Shown here in pieces: positions 10,588-19,945 of a stretch of 64,000 nucleotides of DNA. The notes below the pieces were generated by a model. That model was not told the DNA's origin. It saw only the letters and a list, made by a program, of their open reading frames with translations, and did not search any database. A program made the position numbers and the translations under genes. Source of the stretch: Cytophagales bacterium (GTDB lineage Bacteria > Bacteroidota > Bacteroidia > Cytophagales > Cyclobacteriaceae). The stretch lies in NCBI GenBank assembly GCA_033344775.1, contig JAWPMT010000002.1, positions 372,001 through 436,000 of the forward strand, given 5' to 3'. Each line of letters starts with the position of its first letter. Position 1 is the first letter of the stretch.

Positions 10588-13500
10588 ATGCAAACGCAAA
10601 TAGAAGATTTAATCCTTAGGTCTTGCGTCTATCCCTTGGATAGTATAAATAAAATACCAAATAATGGATCATTAGACATTTTTATATCCGAATTGGTTAA
10701 GGATCAATATTTCATAAATTCAATTTTACATGCATCCCCTAGTTTACATCATGAAATTGATAAATTAGAAAAGGGTCAATTGGGCCCAGTAGAGGTTGAA
10801 AAACTTCATATCTCGTTGATGAAATACTACATCCGAATGTCAACAAGGTGTACTCCGTTTGGGGCCTTCGCCGGTTTAGTTCAAGGGGAGGTGGGAAACG
10901 AGAACAAAATCGAACTAGGTGAACAAAACGAAAATACTTTTTTTCACAGGCTCGATTACAAGTGTTTATATCGAATTATACGGTCTCTTATGAGAGATGA
11001 CCAAATAAAATTCTCGGTAAAGTATTACCTTAATAACACCATCTATAAAGTAGGAGAAAAATACAGGTATTTTGAACCAATACTCGATCAAGATAATTTC
11101 TCTTTTCAACTATCAGAAATTAGCGGGAACGTTTTAGACGAGATTCTCAAACTGGATAAAACTGTTCCAGTAAAACTCTCCGAAATTCTAGACCATTTTA
11201 CCTCCGAGGAATATTCAAAACACGAGTTAATTGAGTTTATTGATGAACTCATCAATAGTGGAATTTTGATCAGTGAATTAGAACCACGGGTTACTGAGAC
11301 AGATTTTCTTCCAGTTCTTATCGATATTTTGAAAAGGACTAATGTTGAGAAACAAATAATAGATCATCTTGAAAATGCACAGGCAATCCTTAATACCAAA
11401 ACTCAGCTAGACGAGGTAAAAATGAATGAGTTATTGAATCTTGTTCATTTTTTTGACCCAGAACAAAAATTAACCGACCTGATTCATTCGGATCTTTATC
11501 TATCAAAGAATCATTTAAAATTAGAGAAGGAGCTTGTACAGAATATTGTAAACAATGTTTCCATGTTAAATAACATTTCTGCCTTCAACAGTAATCCATT
11601 AATGGAAGATTTTGCAAGAAAATTGCAAGATCAATATGAAGGAAGTGAAGTCTCCCTGGTAGAAGCCCTGGATCCGGAAATTGGAGTTGGATATGAGTCG
11701 GATGATTCAGCCTCAAGAGAGCAGCCAAATCTTTTGAATGAACTAAATGTCATTTCAAAACCTGCATCAGAAGAAACGACACTAAATCATTTTCAACGAT
11801 TCCAGCTAAAGAAATTCATTGATTCAACTTATAAAAGCCAGAAAACAATAAATCTTGATGAAGATGAGATAAAAAAAATGGCAAATGATCAGACTAAACC
11901 TGGTGATTATGCCAGTATGTTTCTCGTTGGTACCTTATTGAAAAATGTCGACTTAGATATTGATAATCGCTATGAATACGTCTTTGTTTTAAGAAATTTT
12001 ATCGGTCCATCCGCTTCTATATTCCTAGGGCGGTTTTGCTGTGGGGATCAAAGCCTTACGGAGACTGTAAAAAAGTATTGTGAAGAGAATATAACATCAG
12101 AAGAGCATGCTTTTTCTGAAATAGTTCACCTTCCTACTCCAAAGATGGGAAACGTAGTAGCGAGACCGAAATTAAGAAAATACGAAATACCGATTATTAC
12201 TCCTGGTTCTGTTTCTACTGAGGACCAAATACTTCTCTCAGATTTATTCATACAAATTCGAAATGGAGGTCTTGAATTAAGAAGTAAACGCTTAAACAAA
12301 AAAGTAATACCAAGACTAAGTAATGCCCATAATACAAGAGGAAGTAAAATACCTGTCTATAAATTTTTAGCAGATTTTCAACGCCATGGTTATTCTACTG
12401 GTTTCTATTGGGATTGGGGGTCCTTGGCATCTTACAAATACTTACCAAGGGTAGTATATAAAAATATAATATTAGAAAGGGCACGATGGATCATAGATCT
12501 GCCAAAAACTAAAAAAGGTCAGGAATCTGCATTTAACATCGAATCTTATGTAAAAGAGATTAGAAAGGAATGGGAAATACCAAGGCTCGTCACCATTGCT
12601 GAAGGAGATAACGAAATACTCGTGGATCTGGAAAACGAGAACTTATTAAAGGTTCTAAATGCCGAATTAAAAAGAAAAAAGAGTTTAATACTATACGAGA
12701 ACCTGATTACCAGTAAGACCTCACCAATACAAAAAGGAAATTCTCAATACGCAAATGAATTAGTAATTCCGTTTAATATTCTTCACAATGAAAACAATGT
12801 AAGCAGTAATATAAGTGCCGAATCATCTGATGTGAAAAAAGTGTTCTACCCAGGTGATGAATGGACATTTATAAAGATATATACTGGGCATAATACTGCA
12901 GACGAACTTCTGATCCATGTAATCGAACCATATTTCGAATCCTTAATTAAGGATAAAAAAATTGAATCATGGTTTTTTATTCGATACCAGGATCCAGATC
13001 ACCACCTCAGATTAAGATGGGCTAAATCAGACGGATCGGGGATTTACCTGGTGAAAGATATCCAAGAACAGATCAAGATAAATTCCATGATTACAAAGAA
13101 GGTTCAAGTAGATACCTATGTAAGAGAAATCGATAGATATGGAAAATCAATAGACCTCAGTGAGAGGATATTTAGTTTTGACAGTATCGCAACTGTTAAA
13201 ATCCTTAAGATATTAGATTCTATTGATAACCCAGAATATTACAGGTGGCTGCTTTGCATGAGGAATGTAAACTCATTTCTTAATGATTGTGGTTATGATA
13301 ATAACAACAAGCTTCAGTTTTTTTCTAACCTCGAAAAGAGCATGTCTGATGAGTTCATATCCAATAAGTCAATCATGAAGAATCTGAACAAAAAATACCG
13401 AGAAGAAAGTCAGACAATTTTCGGCTTCCTTAATCAGGATGATGATCACTTAAACGCTACGATGGTAGAGATATCAAATGTACTGGCCGAACGATCAAAT

Positions 13501-13710
13501 CGTATTATTCCCATTATAAACGAGATAAAAAATCAATATCTCGCCAATCCATTTAAATTCCAAATGGTTGTAGGAAGCCATGTTCATATGATCATCAATA
13601 GATTTCTAAAGTCAGATCAAAGGAAACAAGAATGGGTTATTTATACCTTTATGTATAAATATTATAAATCTATTATAGGGAGAGAAAAACAAAAAAAGAG
13701 CCGTAATTAA
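10588..13710 (+). CDS. lanB: Class I lanthipeptide dehydratase LanB, full length
   Basis: 1040 residues. The N-terminal glutamylation domain has the typical RMSTRCTPFGAFAG stretch (about residues 73-88). The C-terminal SpaB/thiopeptide-type elimination domain includes GDEWTFIKIYTG and FFIRYQDPDHHLRLRW (about 745-810). Both domains sit on one chain, unlike split dehydratases. The family uses glutamyl-tRNA to dehydrate Ser and Thr in the precursor to Dha and Dhb. It converges on the precursor gene, with a bidirectional terminator-like hairpin between them. Confidence 0.95.
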   Translation: MQTQIEDLILRSCVYPLDSINKIPNNGSLDIFISELVKDQYFINSILHASPSLHHEIDKLEKGQLGPVEVEKLHISLMKYYIRMSTRCTPFGAFAGLVQGEVGNENKIELGEQNENTFFHRLDYKCLYRIIRSLMRDDQIKFSVKYYLNNTIYKVGEKYRYFEPILDQDNFSFQLSEISGNVLDEILKLDKTVPVKLSEILDHFTSEEYSKHELIEFIDELINSGILISELEPRVTETDFLPVLIDILKRTNVEKQIIDHLENAQAILNTKTQLDEVKMNELLNLVHFFDPEQKLTDLIHSDLYLSKNHLKLEKELVQNIVNNVSMLNNISAFNSNPLMEDFARKLQDQYEGSEVSLVEALDPEIGVGYESDDSASREQPNLLNELNVISKPASEETTLNHFQRFQLKKFIDSTYKSQKTINLDEDEIKKMANDQTKPGDYASMFLVGTLLKNVDLDIDNRYEYVFVLRNFIGPSASIFLGRFCCGDQSLTETVKKYCEENITSEEHAFSEIVHLPTPKMGNVVARPKLRKYEIPIITPGSVSTEDQILLSDLFIQIRNGGLELRSKRLNKKVIPRLSNAHNTRGSKIPVYKFLADFQRHGYSTGFYWDWGSLASYKYLPRVVYKNIILERARWIIDLPKTKKGQESAFNIESYVKEIRKEWEIPRLVTIAEGDNEILVDLENENLLKVLNAELKRKKSLILYENLITSKTSPIQKGNSQYANELVIPFNILHNENNVSSNISAESSDVKKVFYPGDEWTFIKIYTGHNTADELLIHVIEPYFESLIKDKKIESWFFIRYQDPDHHLRLRWAKSDGSGIYLVKDIQEQIKINSMITKKVQVDTYVREIDRYGKSIDLSERIFSFDSIATVKILKILDSIDNPEYYRWLLCMRNVNSFLNDCGYDNNNKLQFFSNLEKSMSDEFISNKSIMKNLNKKYREESQTIFGFLNQDDDHLNATMVEISNVLAERSNRIIPIINEIKNQYLANPFKFQMVVGSHVHMIINRFLKSDQRKQEWVIYTFMYKYYKSIIGREKQKKSRN

Positions 13711-13723
13711 TTACATGCTCTTT
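13695..13723. terminator. Bidirectional terminator between lanB and precursor gene
   Basis: AAAGAGC pairs with GCTCTTT around the AT palindrome GTAATTAATTAC. A-rich and T-rich flanks allow termination from either side. It overlaps the end of lanB and precedes the end of the convergent precursor gene. Confidence 0.7.
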
Positions 13724-13737
13724 ATCAGCTTCAATTT

Positions 13738-13956
13738 TTAGCAAGTGGCACAACCCGTAGGGCAAGAAGTTGCATTGTTAGAATAGCACGTAGTGCCTGT
13801 TTGAACTCTCTTACAGAGATTAGGTGTCCAAAACAAAGTAACTGTTCCGCCATCTGGACCCGCTATAGCTTGATCACCACCCGATATAGCATTGGATTCC
13901 AATGATGAGATCGTCTTTTTACTTAGAGATAAACTCTTTAACTGCTTCTTTTTCAT
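13738..13956 (-). CDS. lanA: Class I lanthipeptide precursor peptide with GG leader
   Basis: 72 residues from the ATG at 13956. A longer frame to 14022 exists but its extra residues do not fit the family. The leader (1-27) is lysine-rich, with KSLSLSKKTISSLE and the end AISGG, the pattern of Bacteroidota GG-leader natural product precursors. The 45-residue core has five cysteines, all in its last 25 residues, plus many threonines and serines (TGTTCYSNNATSCPTGCATC). It therefore offers up to five lanthionine or methyllanthionine rings. LanB, LanC and a C39 exporter are adjacent. Confidence 0.92.
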   Translation of the reverse strand: MKKKQLKSLSLSKKTISSLESNAISGGDQAIAGPDGGTVTLFWTPNLCKRVQTGTTCYSNNATSCPTGCATC

Positions 13957-14018
13957 AATAATAATGTTTGAAAATAATTTTCCTAAATATCCATGTATCC
14001 CAAATAAATTAAAAACAA

Positions 14019-14540
14019 TCAATGAATTAATTTCAAAATTGATTTTATTTGGCCGTGATGTGCAATATGATCTTCGAACGTATGATACAATAGAAAATAA
14101 TTGTTTCCCATCGTGTTGAAGGGCTTTTTTGGGTGTTCATACAACCACTGATCATCCTTATTTTGCAGTTCATTTAGTGTAATATTTCTCACCCCTTCCC
14201 ATAACTCAAAGTAGTACCTGGAATCATTGCCTCTTATAGAGGTAGCATCTATTGTTCCAGGCAAAGCATCCCCCCAAAGACTCATTTCACGCTCATCTAA
14301 GCGTCTATTAAAAAAAATAATGTTTTGATGCATCTTTTCAACTGCAATCATATGCTTAATTAAAGTTCCAATAGTGTTCGAATGATTCTCAACGGTAAAG
14401 TCTAATTGATCAATTTTAAGATTCAATATTTGTTTAATAATTAATAGCTTACTTAGTGTAAGTTGAGCAACTATTCCACCTATTAATGGCGAATAGTTTT
14501 TATTAGATCTTAACTCAAAAATCTCTTGAATATTATCCAC
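14019..14540 (-). CDS. DinB-fold putative metal-dependent enzyme in the lanthipeptide cluster
   Basis: 173 residues, predicted four-helix DinB/YfiT fold. Candidate metal ligands are the histidine in GTLIKHM (about 64) and two in HTFEDHIAHHGQ near the C-terminus, matching the usual three-His pattern. DinB proteins include thiol-S-transferases (bacillithiol, mycothiol-dependent). Lying 62 bp upstream of the precursor on the same strand, it probably shares its transcript. A role in cysteine or Dha chemistry is possible but unproven; an unrelated stress enzyme is the alternative. Confidence 0.75.
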   Translation of the reverse strand: MDNIQEIFELRSNKNYSPLIGGIVAQLTLSKLLIIKQILNLKIDQLDFTVENHSNTIGTLIKHMIAVEKMHQNIIFFNRRLDEREMSLWGDALPGTIDATSIRGNDSRYYFELWEGVRNITLNELQNKDDQWLYEHPKKPFNTMGNNYFLLYHTFEDHIAHHGQIKSILKLIH

Positions 14541-14563
14541 AGCTTAAGAATGTTATATAGGGA

Positions 14564-15784
14564 ATGAATGACGTGTTATCGAATAAAATTTTTGAAATCG
14601 AAAGAGCGATAAAAGCAAGAAATCAAAAGAAAAATGATATCTCACTTCTCAACGGAGATATGGGCATAGCCATATTTTATGCTGCTCTATATCGAGTTAC
14701 AAAGGAGCAAAAATACTTAAATACATGTCATGAACTTGTAGACAGCTCGATTGACAAAGTGGCTCGAATGGAGCTCAACCCATCTTTTGTGACTGGATTT
14801 ACGGGCATTGGATGGTCTCTCCAATATTTGATGAACAACAATTACCTGGAATCAACTGATCTTTTACAAGATTTAGATGCATATATCTATGACGCGTCAA
14901 TAAATAAGCTAAGGGGCAAATACTACGACTTTCTCCATGGTGGTACGGGAGCTGCAGTCTATGCGATGGAAAGGGAGAATGACGAAGCCGTGGTTTTTCT
15001 AGAGACCTATCTAAAATATATTGATGAAATAAAAGAAGAGAATAAATATGGTTATGCATGGGAGGATTACACCTTCCCAAAGGGAAAAGACCATCTGCAT
15101 GCTAGGGCTTATACATTGGGATTATCTCATGGAGTGCCAAGTATCATCATGGTCTTACTGCGAATTCATAAACTTGGGATCAACAATGAACTGACTAAAG
15201 ATTTAATAACCGGAGGTCTAAACTGGATCAAAGCAAATAAAATAGAAAACGTTAATTCAATTTCCGAATATCCGAATTGCGTATATGACTCGGTAGGCAC
15301 AATTGATGGACCTTCATTAATGAGGTGGTGTTATGGAGACATGGGTATTGCCCTGATGTATTGGGATTCGGGTAACATCTTAAATGAAGGTGACTGGATA
15401 CAAGATGGAGAAGACTTAATGAGAAGAAACTTAAAACGAACTGATTTAATTGAACAAGATTTTTATGATGCAGGCGTTTGCCACGGAACAGCAGGTGTTG
15501 CACATATCTTCTCCAAATACCATGAAAGAACCAGAAATACAGAGTTTAAAGAAAAAGCCGATTTTTGGATGACACAAAGCCTTCAAGCGGCCAAACACGA
15601 AAAAGGTCCAGCTGGCTATAAGTTTCATAATGCCGCCGAAAACAACGGAGTATATTATAATAGATGGCGAAAAATGTATGGGCTTCTCAATGGTATAGCG
15701 GGTGTGGGTTTAGTTTTTTTAAGCCACTTGGAGCCTGCTCTAAATTGGGATAAAGCATTGTTAATTGATCATATATCTTCCTAA
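14564..15784 (+). CDS. lanC: LanC-like lanthionine cyclase
   Basis: 406 residues with alternating alpha-barrel GxxG-type motifs: LLNGDMGIA, FLHGGTGAA, GLSHGVPSI, WCYGDMGIAL, GVCHGTAGVAH and LLNGIAGVGL. The zinc ligands are visible as the Cys in WCYGD and the Cys-His of GVCHG. LanC enzymes catalyse addition of cysteine thiols to Dha/Dhb to form the rings. It diverges from the DinB gene with only 23 bp between starts, so the promoters overlap coding sequence or are very compact. Confidence 0.95.
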   Translation: MNDVLSNKIFEIERAIKARNQKKNDISLLNGDMGIAIFYAALYRVTKEQKYLNTCHELVDSSIDKVARMELNPSFVTGFTGIGWSLQYLMNNNYLESTDLLQDLDAYIYDASINKLRGKYYDFLHGGTGAAVYAMERENDEAVVFLETYLKYIDEIKEENKYGYAWEDYTFPKGKDHLHARAYTLGLSHGVPSIIMVLLRIHKLGINNELTKDLITGGLNWIKANKIENVNSISEYPNCVYDSVGTIDGPSLMRWCYGDMGIALMYWDSGNILNEGDWIQDGEDLMRRNLKRTDLIEQDFYDAGVCHGTAGVAHIFSKYHERTRNTEFKEKADFWMTQSLQAAKHEKGPAGYKFHNAAENNGVYYNRWRKMYGLLNGIAGVGLVFLSHLEPALNWDKALLIDHISS

Positions 15785-15828
15785 ACTTCCGCTCGATTCA
15801 ACTTCTCGCCTTCACCAAAATCTAACAA

Positions 15829-15856
15829 AAAAGCCCCAGATTTCTCTGAGGCTTTT
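15829..15856 (+). terminator. Rho-independent terminator after lanC
   Basis: AAAAGCC-C-CAGA pairs with TCTG-A-GGCTTTT (one mismatch), followed by a T-rich stretch, 45 bp after the lanC stop. It marks the right end of the lanthipeptide cluster. Confidence 0.75.
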
Positions 15857-16017
15857 GTCTTAGTAGCGGGAAAGTATGAAATCTCGAACTTTTTCGCGAA
15901 TGATTTAAGACTCTTCTCGGGGTTTCTCGACCTTAATTCTAGCTTTTCAAAGTCATTGCTTGGAAGTAATTCAACTTCTGGCTCAGATATTCAAACAATT
16001 ATTAGAGGGTAAGGGCG

Positions 16018-16836
16018 ATGGATAGTGATAAAGAAACACTCTGGAATTTTATATTCAATTTTTTAATAAATCATATTTGGACATACAGATCCTTTTTATT
16101 GATCATAATAATTGGTGCGATGGTCAATAACTTGGAGCATAGTGCTGATCTTTATATGAAGATTAGTACCAAGGTCACTGAACTTCAGGCATACGCTGTT
16201 GTGATTATCTTCGATTTGATTGTGATCGCATTGATAGCTGTTGGAGATTCTAAAGCTTTTTTGTTCGCAATCAGTATTTTCCTAATCAATGAACTTGCAT
16301 GGGATGGTGTGAATATATTCTATCAGATCGTCAGAAAAGCAAGTGATATTGAATATAGTATCGATGAACCTACAAAAGTTTACCTCACATTAATCGAGAG
16401 AGGAGTTACAATGTTAATTTACGGAAGCACCTTTGCTTTCACAGTGCATCACTTCAGTTTGTTGTTTAAGCAGCAAATATCCAAGCATACAAAACTTAAC
16501 AGACTGCTAGCTGACCTTCGAAATCGATTAGCTGAAGCATCAGCTACAAGTGATGACCTGAGTAGAAGACAAGCTGAAAGTTTGGAGGCATTAGCTGAAC
16601 TTGCTAAGAAGAATGATGAGTACCAACAGAACGAAAAAGAAAAGCTACAGCAGCTAGAGAATTTGCGTCAGCAAGTCAAGAATCTCTCAGCTAAAAACGA
16701 AGAACTAAATAACTACAGATTGGCAATTGAACAGGAACTAACCTGTATTTGCGGGCAAAGATTTGATACTCTGAGTCAGAAATTCGGACATCAACGAAAG
16801 TGCAAGGACCACAAGATCGCGAAAGATAGTACCTAA
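16018..16836 (+). CDS. Membrane protein with coiled coil and C-terminal zinc-finger-like motif
   Basis: 272 residues, family not recognised. Three or four membrane segments fill the first ~155 residues. A charged coiled coil follows (about 160-240). The C-terminus has CICGQ, then GHQRKCKDH, a Cys/His arrangement able to bind zinc. The membrane-coil-finger order suggests a membrane-tethered sensor or scaffold. It stands alone after the lanthipeptide cluster. Confidence 0.75.
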   Translation: MDSDKETLWNFIFNFLINHIWTYRSFLLIIIIGAMVNNLEHSADLYMKISTKVTELQAYAVVIIFDLIVIALIAVGDSKAFLFAISIFLINELAWDGVNIFYQIVRKASDIEYSIDEPTKVYLTLIERGVTMLIYGSTFAFTVHHFSLLFKQQISKHTKLNRLLADLRNRLAEASATSDDLSRRQAESLEALAELAKKNDEYQQNEKEKLQQLENLRQQVKNLSAKNEELNNYRLAIEQELTCICGQRFDTLSQKFGHQRKCKDHKIAKDST

Positions 16837-16889
16837 TAGGGTCCTCAGAAGCAAACTATTGTTGAATACGAAAAAGTCAAGCAGGTTAA

Positions 16890-17051
16890 ATGAAATAGAA
16901 ATTGCTGTACGAGTTAGCTTTTGTTAGAATAGTATTTCTCTTTTTCATTTTGTCATGTAGTGGGGTGATATCAGAAAACAAGGAACAATGTTCTTTGTTT
17001 TTGAACGATGCTTTCTTGGTTGAATTGAATTCTACCCAACACTATCCCTGA
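16890..17051 (+). pseudogene. Small lipoprotein-like frame with an in-frame TAG at codon 3
   Basis: The frame reads ATG-AAA-TAG and then stays open for a typical lipoprotein start (IVFLFFILSCSG, with a lipobox-like cysteine) to 17051. Either the gene is inactivated by the early stop or translation begins at the TTG at 16902. It overlaps the convergent gene at 17032 by 20 bases. Confidence 0.35.
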
Positions 17052-17538
17052 AGCGATCAATATCCCTAAAAACGTCCATATTTACATTGAACTTGGTATT
17101 GAAATAACTATTTATTTGGTCATTCCAATATTTAGTGTTTGGAATTTCGATTATCACAATAATCAATAAAAGAATTCCAAAATAAATCGAATATAGATAG
17201 ATTAATGCTGATAGAAATATGATCGTAATCCAATTCAGGTTTGACATTAGCCACCTCAACTTGAAAACAGAACGCGTATATGATTTAACCTTGTCTTCGT
17301 AAAGAATTTGGTTGACTTCATTCTTAATCTTCTCGGACCAGTATAGAATCAAAAAACAGCTCAGAATATATACTATTCCTATAACGAGAGTTAAGAAACT
17401 CAAATACATAAAAAGTTTTAGAATTGAAAGACCAAATAAGATTAGAAGTGTGCCATAGAAGCAAGTCAAAGTCGCCCAGTTAAATTCTGAAATACTTGAA
17501 AAGAACTTCCAAACATTTAACGATTTACGATTTAACAT
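17032..17538 (-). CDS. Small multi-pass membrane protein, function unknown
   Basis: 168 residues with about four hydrophobic segments in two hairpin-like pairs (ATLTCFYGTLLILFGLSILK, then LTLVIGIVYILSCFLILYW, then two near 95-130). The C-terminus is soluble and charged. No family recognised. It overlaps the end of the 79-residue gene before it by 14 bases, so the two are probably translated together. Confidence 0.65.
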   Translation of the reverse strand: MLNRKSLNVWKFFSSISEFNWATLTCFYGTLLILFGLSILKLFMYLSFLTLVIGIVYILSCFLILYWSEKIKNEVNQILYEDKVKSYTRSVFKLRWLMSNLNWITIIFLSALIYLYSIYFGILLLIIVIIEIPNTKYWNDQINSYFNTKFNVNMDVFRDIDRFRDSVG

Positions 17539-17764
17539 ACTTGATAATATCTTTAATGTACAATATCAAAATGCTTAAAATCGTAGCACCTTTTAAAATG
17601 AAGTCAATTAGAAACAGGAACGCTTGATCAGAGTCAGAAAGAACTATTCCAGATTTGGCTGTAATCCATTGTAAGCTGAATTTTACGGCGAAGGTCGAAC
17701 CTATAACCAAAATAGCAATACAGGTGTCCCAGATCAAATTTTCGATAAATACTTTTCTCTCCAT
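17525..17764 (-). CDS. Small two-helix membrane protein, function unknown
   Basis: 79 residues with two membrane segments (about 11-30 and 48-72). First gene of a two-gene minus-strand unit with the 168-residue membrane protein. Two-gene membrane pairs like this can be small transporters, toxins or phage-exclusion modules; nothing here decides between them. Confidence 0.6.
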   Translation of the reverse strand: MERKVFIENLIWDTCIAILVIGSTFAVKFSLQWITAKSGIVLSDSDQAFLFLIDFILKGATILSILILYIKDIIKYVKS

Positions 17765-17908
17765 TCCCTTTTATAAATAGCATACAAAGTAATAATTATA
17801 GTCATCAATATCTACTCAAGGTGAGAATTTGTGATTCGACAGTAGACCGTCTAACTGTTAATTCTCAGCGGACCGTTGTTTTTATTGGTCCCAGAAGGAG
17901 TTAAAACT

Positions 17909-18446
17909 ATGCACTTTCAGTGCATCTCGCTTTAGCTTCTAAAAATCTTACCTTTGAGAGTGGCCGAGTATCAACGAAGCAATTCTCATAGCGTATCCAG
18001 ATTGAGCGCTCATCTAGTTTGGTCGACGAAGTATCGTTATTCTATATTGAAGGGTGATATTCAAGTAAGATGTCGAAAGTTGTTGACTCAAATATGTGAT
18101 TCTGAGGATGTTCGGATATTGAAAGGAGTAGTGTCACAGGATCACGTCCATATGCATATTGAGTACCCACCATCAAAATCAATTAGCAATCTTGTTAAAC
18201 GATTGAAGGGAAGGAGTTCACTAATGCTACAACAAGAATTTCCAGATCTAAAGAAGCGATATTGGGGTCGACATTTCTGGGCGATAGGGTATGGATGTTG
18301 GAGCACTGGAAATATTACCGATGAAATGCTTGATGAGTATTTGGAGCATCATCGCAGGTCAGATGAAGATGATCAGTCAAATTTCATAATAGAGTAGAAT
18401 TAGAGACTTTCAGTCTCGCGGAAACTATGGACTTCAAGTCCATAGT
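17909..18446. mobile_element. IS200/IS605-type element carrying only tnpA (copy 1)
   Basis: Left-end hairpin at 17909-17925 (ATGCACT-TTC-AGTGCAT). Right side has two hairpins: 18403-18417 (GAGACT-TTC-AGTCTC) and the perfect 18424-18446 (ACTATGGACT-TCA-AGTCCATAGT). Subterminal hairpins without terminal inverted repeats are what single-strand-transposing IS200 elements use. There is no tnpB. Exact cleavage points cannot be read. Confidence 0.8.
17954..18397 (+). CDS. tnpA: IS200/IS605 family transposase TnpA (Y1 HUH)
   Basis: 147 residues including the HUH motif in DHVHMHIEYPP and the candidate nucleophile tyrosine in MLDEYLEHH. Typical IS200 phrases are HLVWSTKYRY and LVKRLKGRSS. No ATG fits; it starts at TTG 17954 or GTG 17960. 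The enzyme cuts and joins single-stranded DNA at the hairpin ends. Confidence 0.9.
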   Translation: MRVAEYQRSNSHSVSRLSAHLVWSTKYRYSILKGDIQVRCRKLLTQICDSEDVRILKGVVSQDHVHMHIEYPPSKSISNLVKRLKGRSSLMLQQEFPDLKKRYWGRHFWAIGYGCWSTGNITDEMLDEYLEHHRRSDEDDQSNFIIE

Positions 18447-18517
18447 GGTTTATTTAATTTCATATATTTGATAAAACAGCAATTCAAATCAATGGAAGGC
18501 AAGCTATGAAATTGTGA

Positions 18518-18709
18518 ATGATCACGGTGTTATTTGATTGTATGTCACAATACCTCGATGTTGAAAGCAATGTGTATGATAAAGATGGGATCGAATGTTC
18601 CACGTACGATAAGGATACTGAAATTTGTATAGAACCAGAAAACGGCATATTTGACCTGTATTTTACCGAGGAAATAAATGGTTTATGTTATGTGAAAAGT
18701 AATGAATGA
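18518..18709 (+). CDS. Small acidic hypothetical protein
   Basis: 63 residues, acidic, four cysteines, no known motif. It lies between the IS200 right end and the Mrr-like gene, 33 bp before the latter. It may be a real short leader gene or a remnant of the gene interrupted by the insertion element. Confidence 0.35.
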   Translation: MITVLFDCMSQYLDVESNVYDKDGIECSTYDKDTEICIEPENGIFDLYFTEEINGLCYVKSNE

Positions 18710-18742
18710 TTTAATTGTTGGTTGATTTTTTGAATAGAATGT

Positions 18743-19684
18743 ATGTTTCAATTTGATGAGATTCCTAACGGGAATTTGCTCACACCAAGGTTAAGTAAAT
18801 GGTTAAATAATGAGCAAAATCATGACTTAGATGGATTGAAGGATTTAGTCTTTGACTTCATCATCGAAAATGAAGAAAAACGAAATCCCAATATTGACTT
18901 TGATGAAATTCCAATCAACGCCATGAACGTCGCTTTTAATATCGTAGAGGACTTGATTTTCAAACTGGAGGTGAATCCCATAAACTGTGAGCGACTAAAG
19001 AGCTACATTAATGGAATACACAGTTATCATGCATTTGACAGGTTATTGACAGATTTTGAAGATTTACTATCCATTGATGAGAAAATATCAATATTAAAAG
19101 AAGGTAAGAAAATCTTTGTCCCAGAGATAACTACTAATTGGGATGATGTTTTTAATCAGTGTTTTTCTTCATTACTAGTACAAGGCATTATTACCCCAGA
19201 TTCAAAAACAATGGAAGGGAAAATCATTAAAGCGATGAGTATTCCTTGGAAAATGATTGTAGATATCCTTTCAAGTCATTGGGAATACGCCTTTAAAATT
19301 CCACCCGAAAAATGGGAAGAACTCATTGCCGGAGCTTTTGATCAATCCGGTTATGATGAAGTCATTTTAACTCCTAGGTCTGGTGATCATGGGCGAGATG
19401 TCATAGCCTCGAAAAGAGGTATAGGTTCAATAAGGATTGTTAGTTCTGTAAAAGCTTATCAGCCTGGTCATCTTGTAAGGTATGATGATGTTCGCGCTTT
19501 ACTTGGGGTTTTGAATGGAGACCAAAAAGCCTCAAAAGGAATAATTACAACCACAACTGATTTCCCAAGTAATTTACTGAATGACCCTTTCATTGCTCCA
19601 TTCGTTCCATATAGATTAGAATTAATGAATGGCATTACTTTACAAAAATGGTTTAGAGAAATAAGTAAGAATTATAGTTCTTGA
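18743..19684 (+). CDS. Mrr-like restriction endonuclease domain protein
   Basis: 313 residues. The N-terminal ~190 residues are helical and unrecognised. The C-terminal domain has the Mrr_cat pattern: WEELIAGAFDQSGYDEV, then SGDHGRDVIASKRG, RIVSSVKAY, then KGIITTTTDFPSN. The catalytic aspartate and lysine are visible. The usual Gln before the lysine (QxK) is replaced by serine (SVK), so activity is uncertain. Mrr-type enzymes cut foreign or modified DNA, which fits a defence gene beside mobile DNA. Confidence 0.75.
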   Translation: MFQFDEIPNGNLLTPRLSKWLNNEQNHDLDGLKDLVFDFIIENEEKRNPNIDFDEIPINAMNVAFNIVEDLIFKLEVNPINCERLKSYINGIHSYHAFDRLLTDFEDLLSIDEKISILKEGKKIFVPEITTNWDDVFNQCFSSLLVQGIITPDSKTMEGKIIKAMSIPWKMIVDILSSHWEYAFKIPPEKWEELIAGAFDQSGYDEVILTPRSGDHGRDVIASKRGIGSIRIVSSVKAYQPGHLVRYDDVRALLGVLNGDQKASKGIITTTTDFPSNLLNDPFIAPFVPYRLELMNGITLQKWFREISKNYSS

Positions 19685-19945
19685 ATCACAACAACACAAT
19701 AATAAAATACAGCCTTTGATAGGATGTTTAGCTTAAACCAGCATTGAACATATCAAATCCCAAATCACTATTGAAGGAAGACATTGCGAAAAATGCTCAT
19801 GACCAATTTTTCAAATTGAACTGTCACTTCTTAATCACCTATTATTCCATTTTATCAAATAAATTATGTGATTGAAGCATAGCTCTGAAAAGTATAAAGC
19901 ATCATTACTCAAAAATCAGAGCCTAGCCTTAAACGTATTCGATTA

